Counted from the stretch's first letter, positions 50,601 through 61,230 are shown. The stretch: DNA of 64,000 bases from Acanthochromis polyacanthus (GCF_021347895.1 NC_067127.1:15720984-15784983), one strand, 5' to 3'. Notes: a model not told the origin generated them from the sequence alone. Translations and numbers: made by a program.

Positions 50601-53044
50601 TGCAGTAGAAGGGTTAGAAATGTGTGAACACGTTCCTAAAATGATCACAGTTCTGACCTTAACATGTACAAAAACACAATAATACAAATACTGCATGTAC
50701 TTGTTCCTACAGCACAAATCTGTAGAAACAAAGCAGCATTGGTTAAAATTCATTACATTTCTAGGGCATTTTTTCATAGTATTTTGTCTCAGCTAGCTGA
50801 CTATGCTGAGGAACAGGAAATATAGAAAAGTGAGAGCAGAATGACATATGCCAAAAGTTCATGGCCTGATTTGAACTCTTCAACTCACAGTTCCATGGTA
50901 TACACCTCCAGCCGCAAAGCAAACGCTATGTCCCAGATTCATAACATATGACAGATGGAGTAAATCATTCTTTAATACACATATAAAAATATTAAATTAC
51001 ACATATTCTAGCTCCGCTCCATAATGAGAGTATTTCCAAAGTTTTATCGCCAAAGTCAGACAACACTGAAAAATAGCTCTTTTCTAACATATTTTCAATC
51101 AAATCCTGGCATGAAAAATTATAGAGTTGTTGCTTTTTTTTTTTTTACCAAAAGAGAATGAGCAACAATGAAATAAGCACACATAAGCAATATGAAATCA
51201 TGGCCTATTAGTGCAAATTGTAGTGATTTGTCAGGAATGCAACAATCAAGCAGATTCAGTGTATTCCTACATACTTAACTGCTCATTTTCTGTTACAATC
51301 GCAATTAAGCGTACAAATGGGAAAAAATGTAGGCAGCTAAAATTTATTTATTTAAGATGCAAATTTGCACTTCAAATGCTGCAAACTTTACGGACCGGGC
51401 TACACTCACAATGATGTCCATCAGTGGTACACGTGCAACAGATCAGATGGAGGGTTTTTCTAGCTGCTGGTCACAGTGGACAAAACATAAGACTCATGCT
51501 GCTGGATGTAAATGACGTCTGTGAAAACACTGACTGTGGGAGGTTAGAAGAAGTGCATCTTACTGCTGATGTAATGGCGCTGTAACTGCAATTGCTTTGA
51601 TAACAGAGCAAAATTCCTCCTGGCAACATATACACAATGCAGGTGAGTCAGTGTGAACAGAAAACATGCACAGAAGGCTATTTTTTATCATTGACAAAAG
51701 CTGTCATTTGTGGATTCACAGAAGGTTATATCTACAAATGATGTCTGCAAATCTATCAAACCAGAACTTAGTTTGAGAGACAGAGTTGACAAAGTATTGA
51801 TTAGTTCACCTTGGTAACGCTTTGAATGCAATTTTGAAGAAAAAAGGAAAGGAAAAAAGGAGGATGTGTGTATTTGGGTTCAAAGCCTCATGGGTCTGTG
51901 TTGTGTTTATAACGTTGGACAAGGAAATGCAATTAAGTTGGCCAAGACAGTGCATTAGCTGTCCACTATATTTCTGTGTAGACATGTGAATTCAGCAAGA
52001 ACTGAATATTGTTTCTGAGTTTATAGCAACCAAGTCACAACAAAGAAGTGATTGAGCTTTTCCTATTCATAACACGAGTATGCATTATTCATACGTACAC
52101 TTTTAAAATTTCAAGTGCAAAATCATTATTATAGTGCTATTCAAACCTTTGAATGACAAAGTTAAAACTGCAATTAGAGAAATTTTAGCTTTTACCTACA
52201 TAATCATTTTTATTTCATGAGCTACTAATTGACTCCCTCATATTGTCTGTCTTCCGGCATGCTAATCCTTAGGAGAGATGAGCACAGATGCATGAATCAC
52301 CACGGTCTGCTATTGATCCTTGCTTCTCATTGAAAAAGAACTTAATGAACATTCACCAAAGCGTCACACAATGCATCAGCGTGTTCCAGCAGATAAGTGT
52401 TCTTGTGGATTGACAAGAGGAAAAATAGGAGGCAGGTGGACACCAGAGTCCAGTCGGGGCGGGATTCATAGATTTATCGATCCCATCTTCAGATAAGAGA
52501 TGCGAGAATAATGATGCTCTGAACGCTTGAGCTGGGATGGCCCAAATCCTGAGAGGCAGCAAGAGGAGGGAGTTCGGGACCGAGCTAGAAGTTGAAAAGC
52601 CAATTTGTGGACTCATCTCCTGATGCCAGGACGTCATTTGTATCGAACGCTGTTGACGTCCACTGAGACCCTATACAGGCTCTCAAAGAATGACTGCATC
52701 TTGTGCGGAGATATGTAAAGCCCTCTGCACAATGCAAGCATTCATTACCAAGTGAAAGGGGAACTTAAATTGATGACCTTTACAACCACACAAGTGCAAC
52801 TTCCCCAAGGAATACCTAAAAATAAAGATAGAATGAAAAAATAAGCATCTTTACCTAACTACTTCACAGCACTTGGCTCTCCCCAGTTCCAGCCCTAAAG
52901 GCCAGGAGAGTTATCCTCTGTTCCCTCTAAAGTACACTTTGTCCCAGTTTCCTCACCAGATGGGCACACTTTTTAACTACTGAGGCTTCTTTACAATGAT
53001 TATCATGGGCACAGCAAAAATGAGTGCAAAGGAAGTTTGCTGTA

Positions 53045-53069
53045 TCCTCTCTCTCTCTCTCCCTCTCTT
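53045..53069. repeat. Pyrimidine (CT)n tract
   Basis: About 25 pyrimidines, mostly CT dinucleotides. Confidence 0.85.
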
Positions 53070-54080
53070 TGTAAATTTCAAAAGGTGGGAAACAGAGATT
53101 AGAGGATATGGGTGGCTTCCACTATTACCTGATGACAGTAGTTATTAGGTCAAGATAAAAGATGGTGGCTACATCAAGTCAAACACTTTTTTTTAAGTTC
53201 AAAGGGATCTTGATATGGTTGTAATGAGAGCTTTTCAGATCCCACATCTAGCTCACAGTATAAAGCTTCATTGGTCACGATGAACCAACTGATTCGTCAA
53301 ACGGTTGGCATTGATCTCCTCATTCTGTAATGCTTGTGAAGGTGACATTCACCAGTGGTCAGTCATATTTCACCAAAAAAGGACATGTGTCATTAACTAA
53401 AACAACATGATTAGAATGCTGCAATAATCCATCCTATACTGTGCACATTTGCAAAGAATCTATATCTCATTTGCTGTGATGTGCCCTTTGTCTTTGTGTG
53501 CGGCGGAGTCGTCCAAAGGTCATCTGGTGCAAAGCAGAGGGAACATAAGGAAATCATCAATGGTGATCAATAAAGTGTAACTCCTGTGGGTGGATTGGTT
53601 GTCATATTCAAATAGCAGTAATCAAATCAAACAGTCAGGCATTTATCCTCTGAAACCTTCACGGTGCCTATTTGTAGACTCCGACTGTTCTTGTCAATGT
53701 GTCTTTGCAGAGTCACTGAGGAGGATTTTTGTACATTCACTGGCATATCAAAAACTGCTACTCAGAACCCGTAATATCTGCTTTTGTTTCACACTTATTT
53801 TTCAATTACTTCACGTCTAGAGCGTGCAGCTAAATAAAACAACAAATGCATCTCTTTCTGAATGATTATGAAAAAGTGTGCAGAAACAGACAATTAATAT
53901 CCTTCAGGAAATGAGGACTTTTGTGGGTGTGAGTCTGCATTCAAAGTTCACTGACTGGCCTTCTTGCAGAGCCTGCTGGTAAGGGCTCATCACTTTTCAA
54001 TTACCAAGGGGTATTACTTTGCATTGGATCGTTTTATTCTTGTGATGTGCCTGCCTGTGTGCAAAGCCTTTTCTTTAAAG

Positions 54081-54640
54081 AGAACAAGCTAGGCGACAGA
54101 ATTTGAAGACATGCTTGAAATGGGCTAACCACAGTAGAGCGGCACACACAGCCGCTCTATGTGGAGTACGCAGGGGGGCGATATCTAAGCTCAACAGTAA
54201 ACACCGGCATCTCCGCACTAAACCGTCAACATCTTCTCTGGTAGGGCAGATCAAAGGCGCATGCACTCGCAAACTCTTATCGACACACAAAAGCACTAGT
54301 GCTGCACTGTGGAGAACTAGGCTGTTAAGGGGATTGCTGCTTTTCAGAAGCAAGTGTTTTGAGAGAGGAAAAGAAATCCAAATAATTTTCAATACAAACA
54401 TGTGGCTGTTTGAGATATCAGAAGGCGAGAAACGGCTCGCATTACGTTTGCCTTCCCTCTCCTCATGAACGCACAAAGGTGAAAGGATACTTTGCTTCCT
54501 CGACCAAACTCCACCGTTGAGCACCTGAACTGAGTGAATGCTGACAGCTGATGTTAGCATATAAACAACGCGGACGCTACGCTCTGATTTCCTATGAAAC
54601 TACAGAAACGCTCTGGTTTGTGTACACTGTAAGTACTACA
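54081..54640. other. CpG-rich patch with the longest open frame
   Basis: CpG dinucleotides are visibly frequent here (about twenty or more by eye) compared with flanking DNA. A perfect 9-bp-stem hairpin lies at 54135-54159 (TAGAGCGGC, 7-nt loop, GCCGCTCTA). The longest frame of the window (161 codons, minus strand, 54075-54560) and a 121-codon plus frame (54103-54468) overlap in antiparallel. Neither shows a domain or repeat, and their length suits the lower stop density of GC-richer DNA. TATAAA at 54560-54565 and a strong splice-donor string GTAAGT at 54629-54634 would allow a short plus-strand first exon of a non-coding RNA, which is speculation. A CpG-rich transposon relic is another option. 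Confidence 0.35.
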
Positions 54641-54829
54641 CAATCAAATTTAGCTGCAAGCAATGAGCGAATGACATGACAGTTTGAACTGCCCACGTTA
54701 AAAGAGAACAAAAGACTGCTTGGATTGTTTTCCTGCTTGGACAAGATGTTACAGGACAAGTTTAGGATCTACTAGCTCAGAGGATTGCAGGTAAACAGGC
54801 ATCAATACTAAAACATTATTGCTGATATT

Positions 54830-55680
54830 TGCCCATGTTTATGGTCACCAAAAAACAATATTTTTGAATAATTGCAACAAAGCGGCTACATGAATTTTGT
54901 GAACTTGATACAATTTCAGCTCCCATCATTTGGATCTTTCAAGATACTGTATGTCCCGACATAACAGTGACTTTGACATGGTCAACACATGAAATATATT
55001 CCAATATGCATATTTCTGTTTATTGCAACAAACCCTAGTAGTCAAATGATTTTGTCAATCAGTTTTTTATTTTGGACAACCTCAGAAAGAGGTGCAGCTG
55101 AATTTGGTGTTTCTACATGATGCCAAGATATTGTATAATTTAACTTCATGGTTGGCGACTTTGCCTCCAATTCACTGGACTGTAATGGTCAAGCGGATTT
55201 CAAAATTATTAACAACTTGCAAAATTTTTTGAGGCTTCATCTGGAGATCATCTGACTAATTTTGGTGAAGCTGGGGAAAATTTGTGAACCCTTAGTTAAA
55301 ATCAACATGCTGGTTCGACCAATTAGGCAGACATCACAATTTGACTTGGTCGAAGAACCTCCGACGGTTTTAGCAGAAATAAACATTATTTGTTGAAGGC
55401 AAACATATCGAGAGTTATGAGACAAAATGCATTTTTGCGTACCATAGCAGACTGTAGTGGTAATTTTTTTTTTTGCTTACCAGTATTTGGGGCTCAAATT
55501 TGTGTAGCAAGTCCCATTTTTTAGGATCAAGATTTTTCAAAAATTAAAGAAAAAATCCAGATGAGAATTTTTGTGAGGCTTGGTCCGAGAATACAGTGAA
55601 AGACTGGAAAAAAACTGAAGACATTTTTGGTATAATATAATAATATAAATTTCCAATATGGTGGAAATTTATATCATAGG
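54830..55680. repeat. Unclassified repeat-like segment with several inverted repeats
   Basis: Two clean inverted repeats lie about 330 bp apart: TTCGACCAA/TTGGTCGAA (55314-55322 and 55346-55354) and ATATAAATTTCC/GGAAATTTATAT (55643-55654 and 55663-55674, 8-nt loop). Two diverged direct copies of a TTTTTGTGAGGCTTGG-like phrase occur near 55260-55275 and 55568-55583. Word use resembles fish dispersed repeats more than unique DNA. I do not recognise the family and cannot place its ends. Confidence 0.35.
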
Positions 55681-58119
55681 GTGCTTTGAACTCATCTCGA
55701 TACAAGGAAGAGAATTAGGCATAAGGTTCAAACAATGCATGCACTGTCTACTTTGACATATTGATGGTGTTTGAGTGCTCAAAGGAGAGGGATGATACTT
55801 GAGAAGATGTGGGGACTGTCTTCAAGCACTGTGCCAGTTTTGGCAATGGCAGAAGTAAGGATAAGAAGTAGATGCATAATAAAGGTACAAACACAATTTG
55901 TGTTCATGCAGCTTCACAGCTTGTCCTCCCCAAAAAAATCACTGTGATATTAACGTTCCTTCAAATGTCCTCCAGTGGAAATTTTGTCTAAGCACAGGCA
56001 TTAGTGTAACACCAAATTACAAGAACAAATACATAAATTTCCCACTTTTCAGCAGCTGAAGAATTAGGCTCTTTTCTTTTAACAGTCTCAGAGAGAGTCC
56101 AAGTATCCATTTTGTTATTAACTCTGGAGACTGCTGCTTTTGGCACACAGAGCCTTCATCTGGATAGTGTCACCCCAAGGATCCCATTCCTATTTTAATT
56201 GACTGTCACTCATAGCATGCGGTCAACAGTAACACTTGGATTTTGCAGATTCTTTTATAATATTCTTGACAACAAATCAATAAACACGAGCCTGAGCAGT
56301 AGGAGATATTTCCTGTCATTAACTGCAGCTGTCAATCTGTCTCTTTTTAGAAATCGGCCGTGTGCATGATTCATCCCGCTGGCAGTGACAATAAGGCACA
56401 GTTCATTGTAGGATCTTCAGTCTAAATCAATCAACATGCAATAAATAAAAATACATTTAGGGTTACTAAAACAGGTCAAAATTAGTTTATGTCACATATT
56501 TTATTCGATGAAACATATTTTCATTCTACTTCACAGACTGTTATGAAGAACCGTCACAATGCTATAAAAGCTAAAATCTTCTGGACTTGTCTAGCTGAAG
56601 TATCAATGAAAATAAAATTTGCATTCAACATAAAAATAGCCTCTGGGGCACAAGTAATCAGAAAACTGACGTTGTTCAGGAACAATTACACCTGAAACTC
56701 AAGAATAGACAGAAATAACTCTCCTTGCCTGATATTCTGCTATAATAGGTTTCAAACACTAAAATCTGCCAAGCGTTGCATCAGGTTAGATGCCAAGAAG
56801 CCTCCCAGCACACAGACATGTACACAACTACACACTCCACTGTCACAGATTCAGCACATTGTCTTAATATCTGTTTTCCTCCACAGTGTGATGGACAAGA
56901 ACCACTCAGATGATCAAATAAATACCTTCTGGCTGTTTTCCTCTAATGACAAGCTGTTACTAATGCTAACTATGGTTCCTCCCTTTTTGTGCAAAGCTGC
57001 TGTGTGCAAAGCAGTAGCAGTATAAAGAAAATGTCCACAGGCACCCTATGTCAGCCGGCTGACCTACTTTATTCTCTTTAAGGTCTCGCAGCTCCCTCAA
57101 GAAGCGCTCCACAACAAAGACACCATTTTGTCTTCATTAGATCGAGAAAATGTCATCGCATTGAGTTTGCCTGCAAATTATATTAGCGTTGTTTACAATG
57201 TATTTACGGCCTTAACTCCAATTCAACTACAGAAATAAACAAATCAGGAGTGATGAAACAAGCTTTAAGTAAGAAGAATTACCATCTCTGAAACAAAGGT
57301 GATGTTGGGCACAGGACATTCTAGACATCTAATTGGAATAGTCTGCTACTAACAAAGAAGGTGAGCCCTATGAGATGTTTCCACTGACACTCTGTATCCC
57401 TCTGTTGGTCCCCATCCCCATTAACATTCACACCGTGCAGCTGCAGCTTTTAATCATTAATACTTTTCAAATTAAATACAATTACAAACCATGATCAATG
57501 ATGGAGTTTTAATTACTGCTAATAACTGACCATCTGCCTGAGGGGCAAGGGGTAGGAAGGAGGTAACAAGATGCCCCCGAACAGTGCACCCAAAATGTTA
57601 AGCAGAGCCATGAAATGCCTGCGTTAATTAAAAAGTCACATTAAACTGACCCACCCTTGCCATGGGGCTAAAGCAGTGTTAGAATGGTAATCCTGAGCCA
57701 TAGACTGAAGAACATCCCTGAGCCCTAGTGATTACCAATGCCAAGACTACATATAAAGTCCTCTATAAACAATACTAGGTGATTTATTCTGTTTTGTTAA
57801 TACAGGCAATGAATGTTTTATTTGTATATACGTTTTATCTGTTTGTCTTTTTCATGGTTGCTCTGTGGTCAAAGTATCACATATCACTGTGAAAGAACTT
57901 CTGACAAACACGCCAAAGCTAGTCTTGCTCTGATGACATTGCTTCTGCACTCTGACCTCTCTGAGGGCTGCTGTCATTTTTCTGTAAAGTTAGCATCTTC
58001 TATAGTTGTCTGGGAAATGTTACAGCATGTATTTGTCTGCGGCTGAAAGCTGTGTAGTGCCACCCCCCTGGATATTTGATGTGCAAGTCTGTGTTCTGTA
58101 TACCTACAGTCTGTCAAGC
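55681..58119. other. Non-coding sequence, CNE-like in part
   Basis: No exon or transposon recognised. Segments at about 56290-56420, 57050-57230 and 57420-57560 are compact with many TAAT-type cores (for example TTTTAATCATTAATAC and TTTTAATTACTGCTAATAA). A perfect 14-bp palindrome GTCAGCCGGCTGAC is at 57050-57063. All are candidate regulatory DNA only. Confidence 0.45.
57415..57560. promoter_or_regulatory. Homeodomain-site cluster, candidate enhancer
   Basis: At least five TAAT/ATTA cores lie within about 100 bp (AATCATTAATAC, AATTAAATAC, CAATTACAAA, TTTTAATTACTG, CTAATAAC), with GCAGCTGC, an E-box, at the left edge. Cluster density is higher than in neighbouring DNA. Function is inferred. 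Confidence 0.3.
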
Positions 58120-58320
58120 TTAGGCTCACATAAAAAAATACTGGCATAAATAGTTGAGATTCATCAAAAAAGCAAATGAAAACTTCATAAAATTGATCTT
58201 TGGATTGACCACCCTTTGCCTCAAAACAGTGCCAAGTGTTAAACTGTCAGAAAAATGATTTCTCTCAATTGTTCTTAGCAGGGCTCTCCAGTTCTTCAAA
58301 AGTGCCATCACCAACTGAAG
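58120..58320 (-). mobile_element. Tc1-like transposon fragment (3' region)
   Basis: The plus-strand string GGATTGACCACCCTTTGCCT, continuing CAAAACAG-GCC-like (58202-58232), corresponds to the complement of the transposase 3' end of a second fish Tc1 family, where GGCAAAGGGTGGTCAAAC is the sequence just around the stop. The upstream ATAAATAGTTGAGATTCATC resembles the AT-rich stretch between stop and terminal repeat. Later sequence decays quickly and no inverted terminal repeat is seen. Identification is from memory of the consensus and is moderate. Confidence 0.45.
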
Positions 58321-58504
58321 GGATGCCTTTCCACTGTACTTTTTTCTACTAAAGGCTTTTGATTTTGATTGTCGGATGGCAGCTTAGTGTAGCCTGGGTG
58401 AAAATAGGGCACCTAACTATATTAATGTCTTAAAAAGTTAAAAATCATCATGTAAAAACCTGTTAAGCTAAATGCAATTGAGGTAGCCAAGACATTAAAA
58501 CGGT

Positions 58505-58680
58505 TGATGTCTGTGAAGGTTCTCAGTCATCCAGGTCATCTTAAGGTGAAGGGTTTAGTTCAGGCAACTGGACTTATTCTTGTGATCTTGAAGATGTTTC
58601 GCCTCTCATCCGAGAGGCTTCTTCAGTTCTAAAACTAGTTTGGAGAGTCCCAGGTATTTAACCATTAGAGGTGGGGCTCA
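58505..58680 (-). mobile_element. Penelope-like element fragment (terminal region)
   Basis: This contains the phrase GTGAAGGTTCTCAGTCATCC and the stem-forming GCCTCTCATCCGAGAGGC, which in fish are found next to the GIY-YIG/reverse-transcriptase gene of Penelope-like elements (from memory). Only the flanking or terminal-repeat portion is present, with no reverse transcriptase or endonuclease coding sequence. It lies immediately left of an unrelated hAT fragment. Orientation is assigned from the ribozyme-like motif. Confidence 0.5.
58596..58626 (-). ncRNA. Hammerhead-ribozyme-like core, possibly decayed
   Basis: On the minus strand the order is CUGAAGA (58626-58620), an extra A, a perfect 7-bp stem GCCUCUC-GGAU-GAGAGGC (58618-58601), then GAAAC (58600-58596). 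CUGANGA, stem II and GAAAC are the invariant parts of the hammerhead ribozyme, a self-cleaving RNA described in Penelope-like elements. Against a working ribozyme are the extra A before stem II, and a downstream AUCUUCAAGAUC that could form stem III but gives AUC rather than the expected GUH with C15.2. Stem I is not obvious. It may be a degenerate copy, or coincidence in a hairpin-bearing repeat. Confidence 0.35.
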
Positions 58681-58689
58681 GGCTGATGG

Positions 58690-58762
58690 CTATTGATTAA
58701 TCTTAAGATTATTTTCTCAGTTTAATCATTTGGTCTATGCTGTGAGAAAAGTTGTTTTGTTT
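58690..58762 (+). mobile_element. hAT-type repeat fragment, piece 1
   Basis: CTATTGATTAATCTTAAGAT and TTATTTTCTCAGTTTAATCA, followed by TTTGGTCTAT, follow the subterminal sequence of the abundant fish family whose end reads GGGCTGCAACTAACGATT and whose interior has repeated ATTAATC words (memory). The terminal GGGCTGCAAC itself is missing, so the end is truncated. The match fades into an A18 run. Confidence 0.5.
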
Positions 58763-58771
58763 TTTGTTTTT

Positions 58772-58789
58772 AAAAAAAAAAAAAAAAAA
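58772..58789. repeat. Poly-A run (A18)
   Basis: 18 A follow a T/G-rich stretch. GTTGTTTT on the left and AAAACAAC on the right make the whole weakly palindromic. Confidence 0.9.
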
Positions 58790-59149
58790 CAACAGTTTTT
58801 AGCAGTAATATTTTGCACCATTTCATAGTTTCTACATCTGTTGTTAAATGACAGAGAATAACGGAAAAAAAATTTCACATTAACCCTACAAAAACAGGCT
58901 AAAACTATGAATGACGTCCACATCTAATATCTGTATTTCTTTACAAATTTTATTTTGTTCTTTTACAATGTTAGAATGTAAAATTACACAATTTTGTTAC
59001 TGTATTTAAATCTATATAATGAAAAGTGTCATTATTTCACACAGAATTGCTGTTATTTTAGGATTTTTGCAGTTTTAGAATGCTACACTATTCTGGTTTT
59101 TAATGTATTTTCTCTAATACACTTGCTGCCAGATTTTCTTCGTTTTTAT

Positions 59150-59262
59150 AGATTTTTTGAACATCAGAAAACGGTGAGAAAAGCCCATCACAATTTCCCA
59201 AATCCCAAGCTGGCGTCTAGTAATATTTTATTCTGTCTGACCAACAGATCAGAATGAAAACT
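59150..59262 (+). mobile_element. hAT-type repeat fragment, piece 2
   Basis: ACATCAGAAAACGGTGAGAA, then AAGCCCATCACAATTTCCCA and, further on, CTGTCTGACCAACAG match in order the interior of the same fish family as 58690-58762. In the consensus the two parts are adjacent; here about 390 bp of AT-rich sequence separates them, and the GTCAGAAAATAGTG part seems represented in both. Either a later insertion split one copy, or two copies were inserted close together. Confidence 0.5.
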
Positions 59263-59409
59263 ATTAAATGTAATATACTAAAACAGACCCAGCGATGCCC
59301 TGAAATCTTACATTGGATCTATTTTGCTTAAAAATGACTTACATAATCAAACCCTAATATCAAAACAGAAAAAGGGCTGTCCACAAAGAAGTGAAACACT
59401 ATTTCTGGT

Positions 59410-59541
59410 GTCTAAAAGAGACATTTTTTGATGGTTCTTTGAGGTATTTTAAAGAACCAGTTGGAGAAATGGCCCCTCTATGGCATCACTGCAAAGAACC
59501 AGTTTTGGTTTCTGTTAGCAACTTTATTTTTGTCAGCGCAG
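59410..59541. mobile_element. Dispersed repeat with GGTTCTTT/AAAGAACC arms
   Basis: GGTTCTTT (59433-59440) and AAAGAACC (59451-59458) are inverted, and another AAGAACC copy is at 59494-59500. AGAAATGGCCCCTCTATGGC (59465-59484) is close to the ATGGTTCCTCTATGGCATCG phrase of a common fish non-autonomous DNA repeat (memory). Ends are not defined. It closes the run of transposon relics that starts at 58120. Confidence 0.5.
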
Positions 59542-60429
59542 GTACACTAGTGCACAGTTTTGGACAGTGCTTGGCAGGTAGGTTGTTCAGCATCTGGGAG
59601 AATTTGTCACAGTTCTGCTGTGAATTTAGGCTGTCTCAGTTCCTTGTGTCTCTTTATATAACACCAGACTGACTTCATGACGTTAAGGGGGCTACACCGT
59701 CATCCACATTGCTGAAGATGGCTGCACACGGAGTCGTATGAATTTGTGTTGCCGAGGCATTACACTCGATTGTAAACCAGAGTGTAATTGAAAGCAAACC
59801 TCTCTTTCGGCTTCCGCCGTCATCAAGGCCACATGCTAAGTGGGAGACTGTTGGGCTAAATCTGTAGCTGTGTGCTATAATTACTTTGTCTAAACACTAC
59901 TGCAACAACCACAACAACCATCTGCACAAACACTTTGGACCAGTTCACAAGGCCAGAGCCGAGGGAGTCATAATGATGTTGTTTACTTCAACTCTTTCTC
60001 TGACTGTTGCTCATTTATGCTTCTTTCCCAGTCCTCCTTGCATACACAGTCATTCCCTTTTACATTTTCCCCTTTTATTTTCAAACATTCAAGTGGAAGA
60101 CAGCGACTACGGCTCCATCAAGATAGCAGGGGGCTGAAGCAGCAGGGGACATGCTAGAGGGTACGTTGCTGAAACATGTCTTAACGACTGAGGCCAGATT
60201 GGGCTCGGGGGTGGGGGTGGGGGGTGGGTGGCTGCTCTTTGAAAGCCTCCACAGTGTCTGGAGATGTGGTCCTCACAGCTGTGGAGCTTGTTATCTACGG
60301 AAAAAGCACAACTCAGATGGGGCTACACTGGCTTTCTCTACACCCACGCACACTTCTGCTTGAATGGGCTCTGTTCATCCTCCCTTGTCACTTACACTAG
60401 AAAAATGGGGATTAATCCACATTAAAAAT
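59542..60429. other. Non-coding sequence
   Basis: No gene. A 9-bp inverted repeat ATTACACTC/GAGTGTAAT (59759-59767 and 59780-59788, 12-nt spacer) lies in a compact CpG-containing segment at 59650-59860. A G-rich stretch GGGGGTGGGGGTGGGGGGT-like is at about 60206-60226. Confidence 0.5.
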
Positions 60430-61230
60430 AAGGCTCTAATTCTCTAAATAAGGCTTTAATTCAGAAGGTGCCAAATTAACATCACCTTTGATTTCATTTT
60501 TTTAAAATTCAATAATTTGAATGATTTTAATTATTTGATCACGAGTGAAAGCTTGAAATGTTTGCTTGATATTAGTAGCTATTCTTTTGAACTCATTCAA
60601 CTCCAACTGCTTTAAAGGGCTTTAAAGTATAATGATTCCACGGTAATGAATTACAGATGACACTGGTAAACACCATGAATTTTGTGTGACTTACTCTGTC
60701 AGGTTATTTGCACTCGCAGCCCGAGTGCATTCAAATATGCCAGGAAAATGGTTTTGCGATGATGATGATGCTGATGAGGATAATAAATTCTCGAGTGAAT
60801 ATGCAGGCCGTGGCATTTAGTGTGCCGCGTACTATTTTTTCCAAATTTATCTTGCGCTTACATATTTGGGGATGCTACTTTTCATTCTTCATTCTTCTGT
60901 ACAAAGGATTGAAAATGAATGACGGCGATGATCATGTGATAGTGCTGACCTGGCACAAATGACGGCGTATGTCAGCGTCAGCAATTTTGACAATTCTTTC
61001 ACAGATAATTGTCTTTCTGTCCATCAAACAAATGACTGTCGCAGACTAGGAAATCTAGGACACCTCCTGAGGCACGAATCCTCTCGCACACAATACGCAG
61101 ACATTTATCCCTTCGCCACCTTCACATTGAAATATGGCTTCAGAGACAAATATACACACCTGGAGGTCCCATTCATGACTTACAAAATCACACATCGCTG
61201 AGGTGATATTTTTAGACCCCTGCTCCTCTG
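60430..61230. promoter_or_regulatory. Candidate long conserved non-coding element
   Basis: About 800 bp of compact sequence with a marked run of CpG-bearing words (GCCGCGTAC, GACGGCG, GCGTCAGC) beside TAAT-rich DNA (60480-60540) and the words CTCGAGTGAATATGCAGGCC and GATAATTGTC. Two abutting plus frames (60708-60962 and 60959-61201) share an ATGA overlap, but their products have no domain and no eukaryotic gene logic, so I do not call genes. The texture is that of a deeply conserved vertebrate enhancer. This needs an alignment to establish. Confidence 0.35.
60758..60777. repeat. Short (GAT)n trinucleotide run
   Basis: GATGATGATGATGCTGATGA: four pure units plus variants. Confidence 0.85.

Larger units (their letters stand above)
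46936..54080. other. Non-coding sequence with a G22 run
   Basis: No supported exon. It contains G22 (47617-47638), A14 (50417-50430), a (CT)n-rich pyrimidine tract (about 53045-53069), and a compact segment at 52250-52760 with CpGs and GACGTC-type words (ACGTCA, GACGTC) that may be a conserved element. The 118-codon minus frame at 47191-47547 crosses unremarkable sequence and has no domain. Confidence 0.5.

Noticed and set aside
54075..54560. 161-codon minus frame, longest in the window
   Set aside because: No domain, signal or repeat is seen, and an antiparallel 121-codon frame overlaps it. About one frame of this size is expected by chance in 128 kb of both-strand DNA, and the local GC rise lowers stop density.
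60708..61201. Two plus frames joined by an ATGA overlap
   Set aside because: This looks like bacterial translational coupling, but the window is vertebrate and the products have no recognisable features. It is more likely conserved non-coding DNA.
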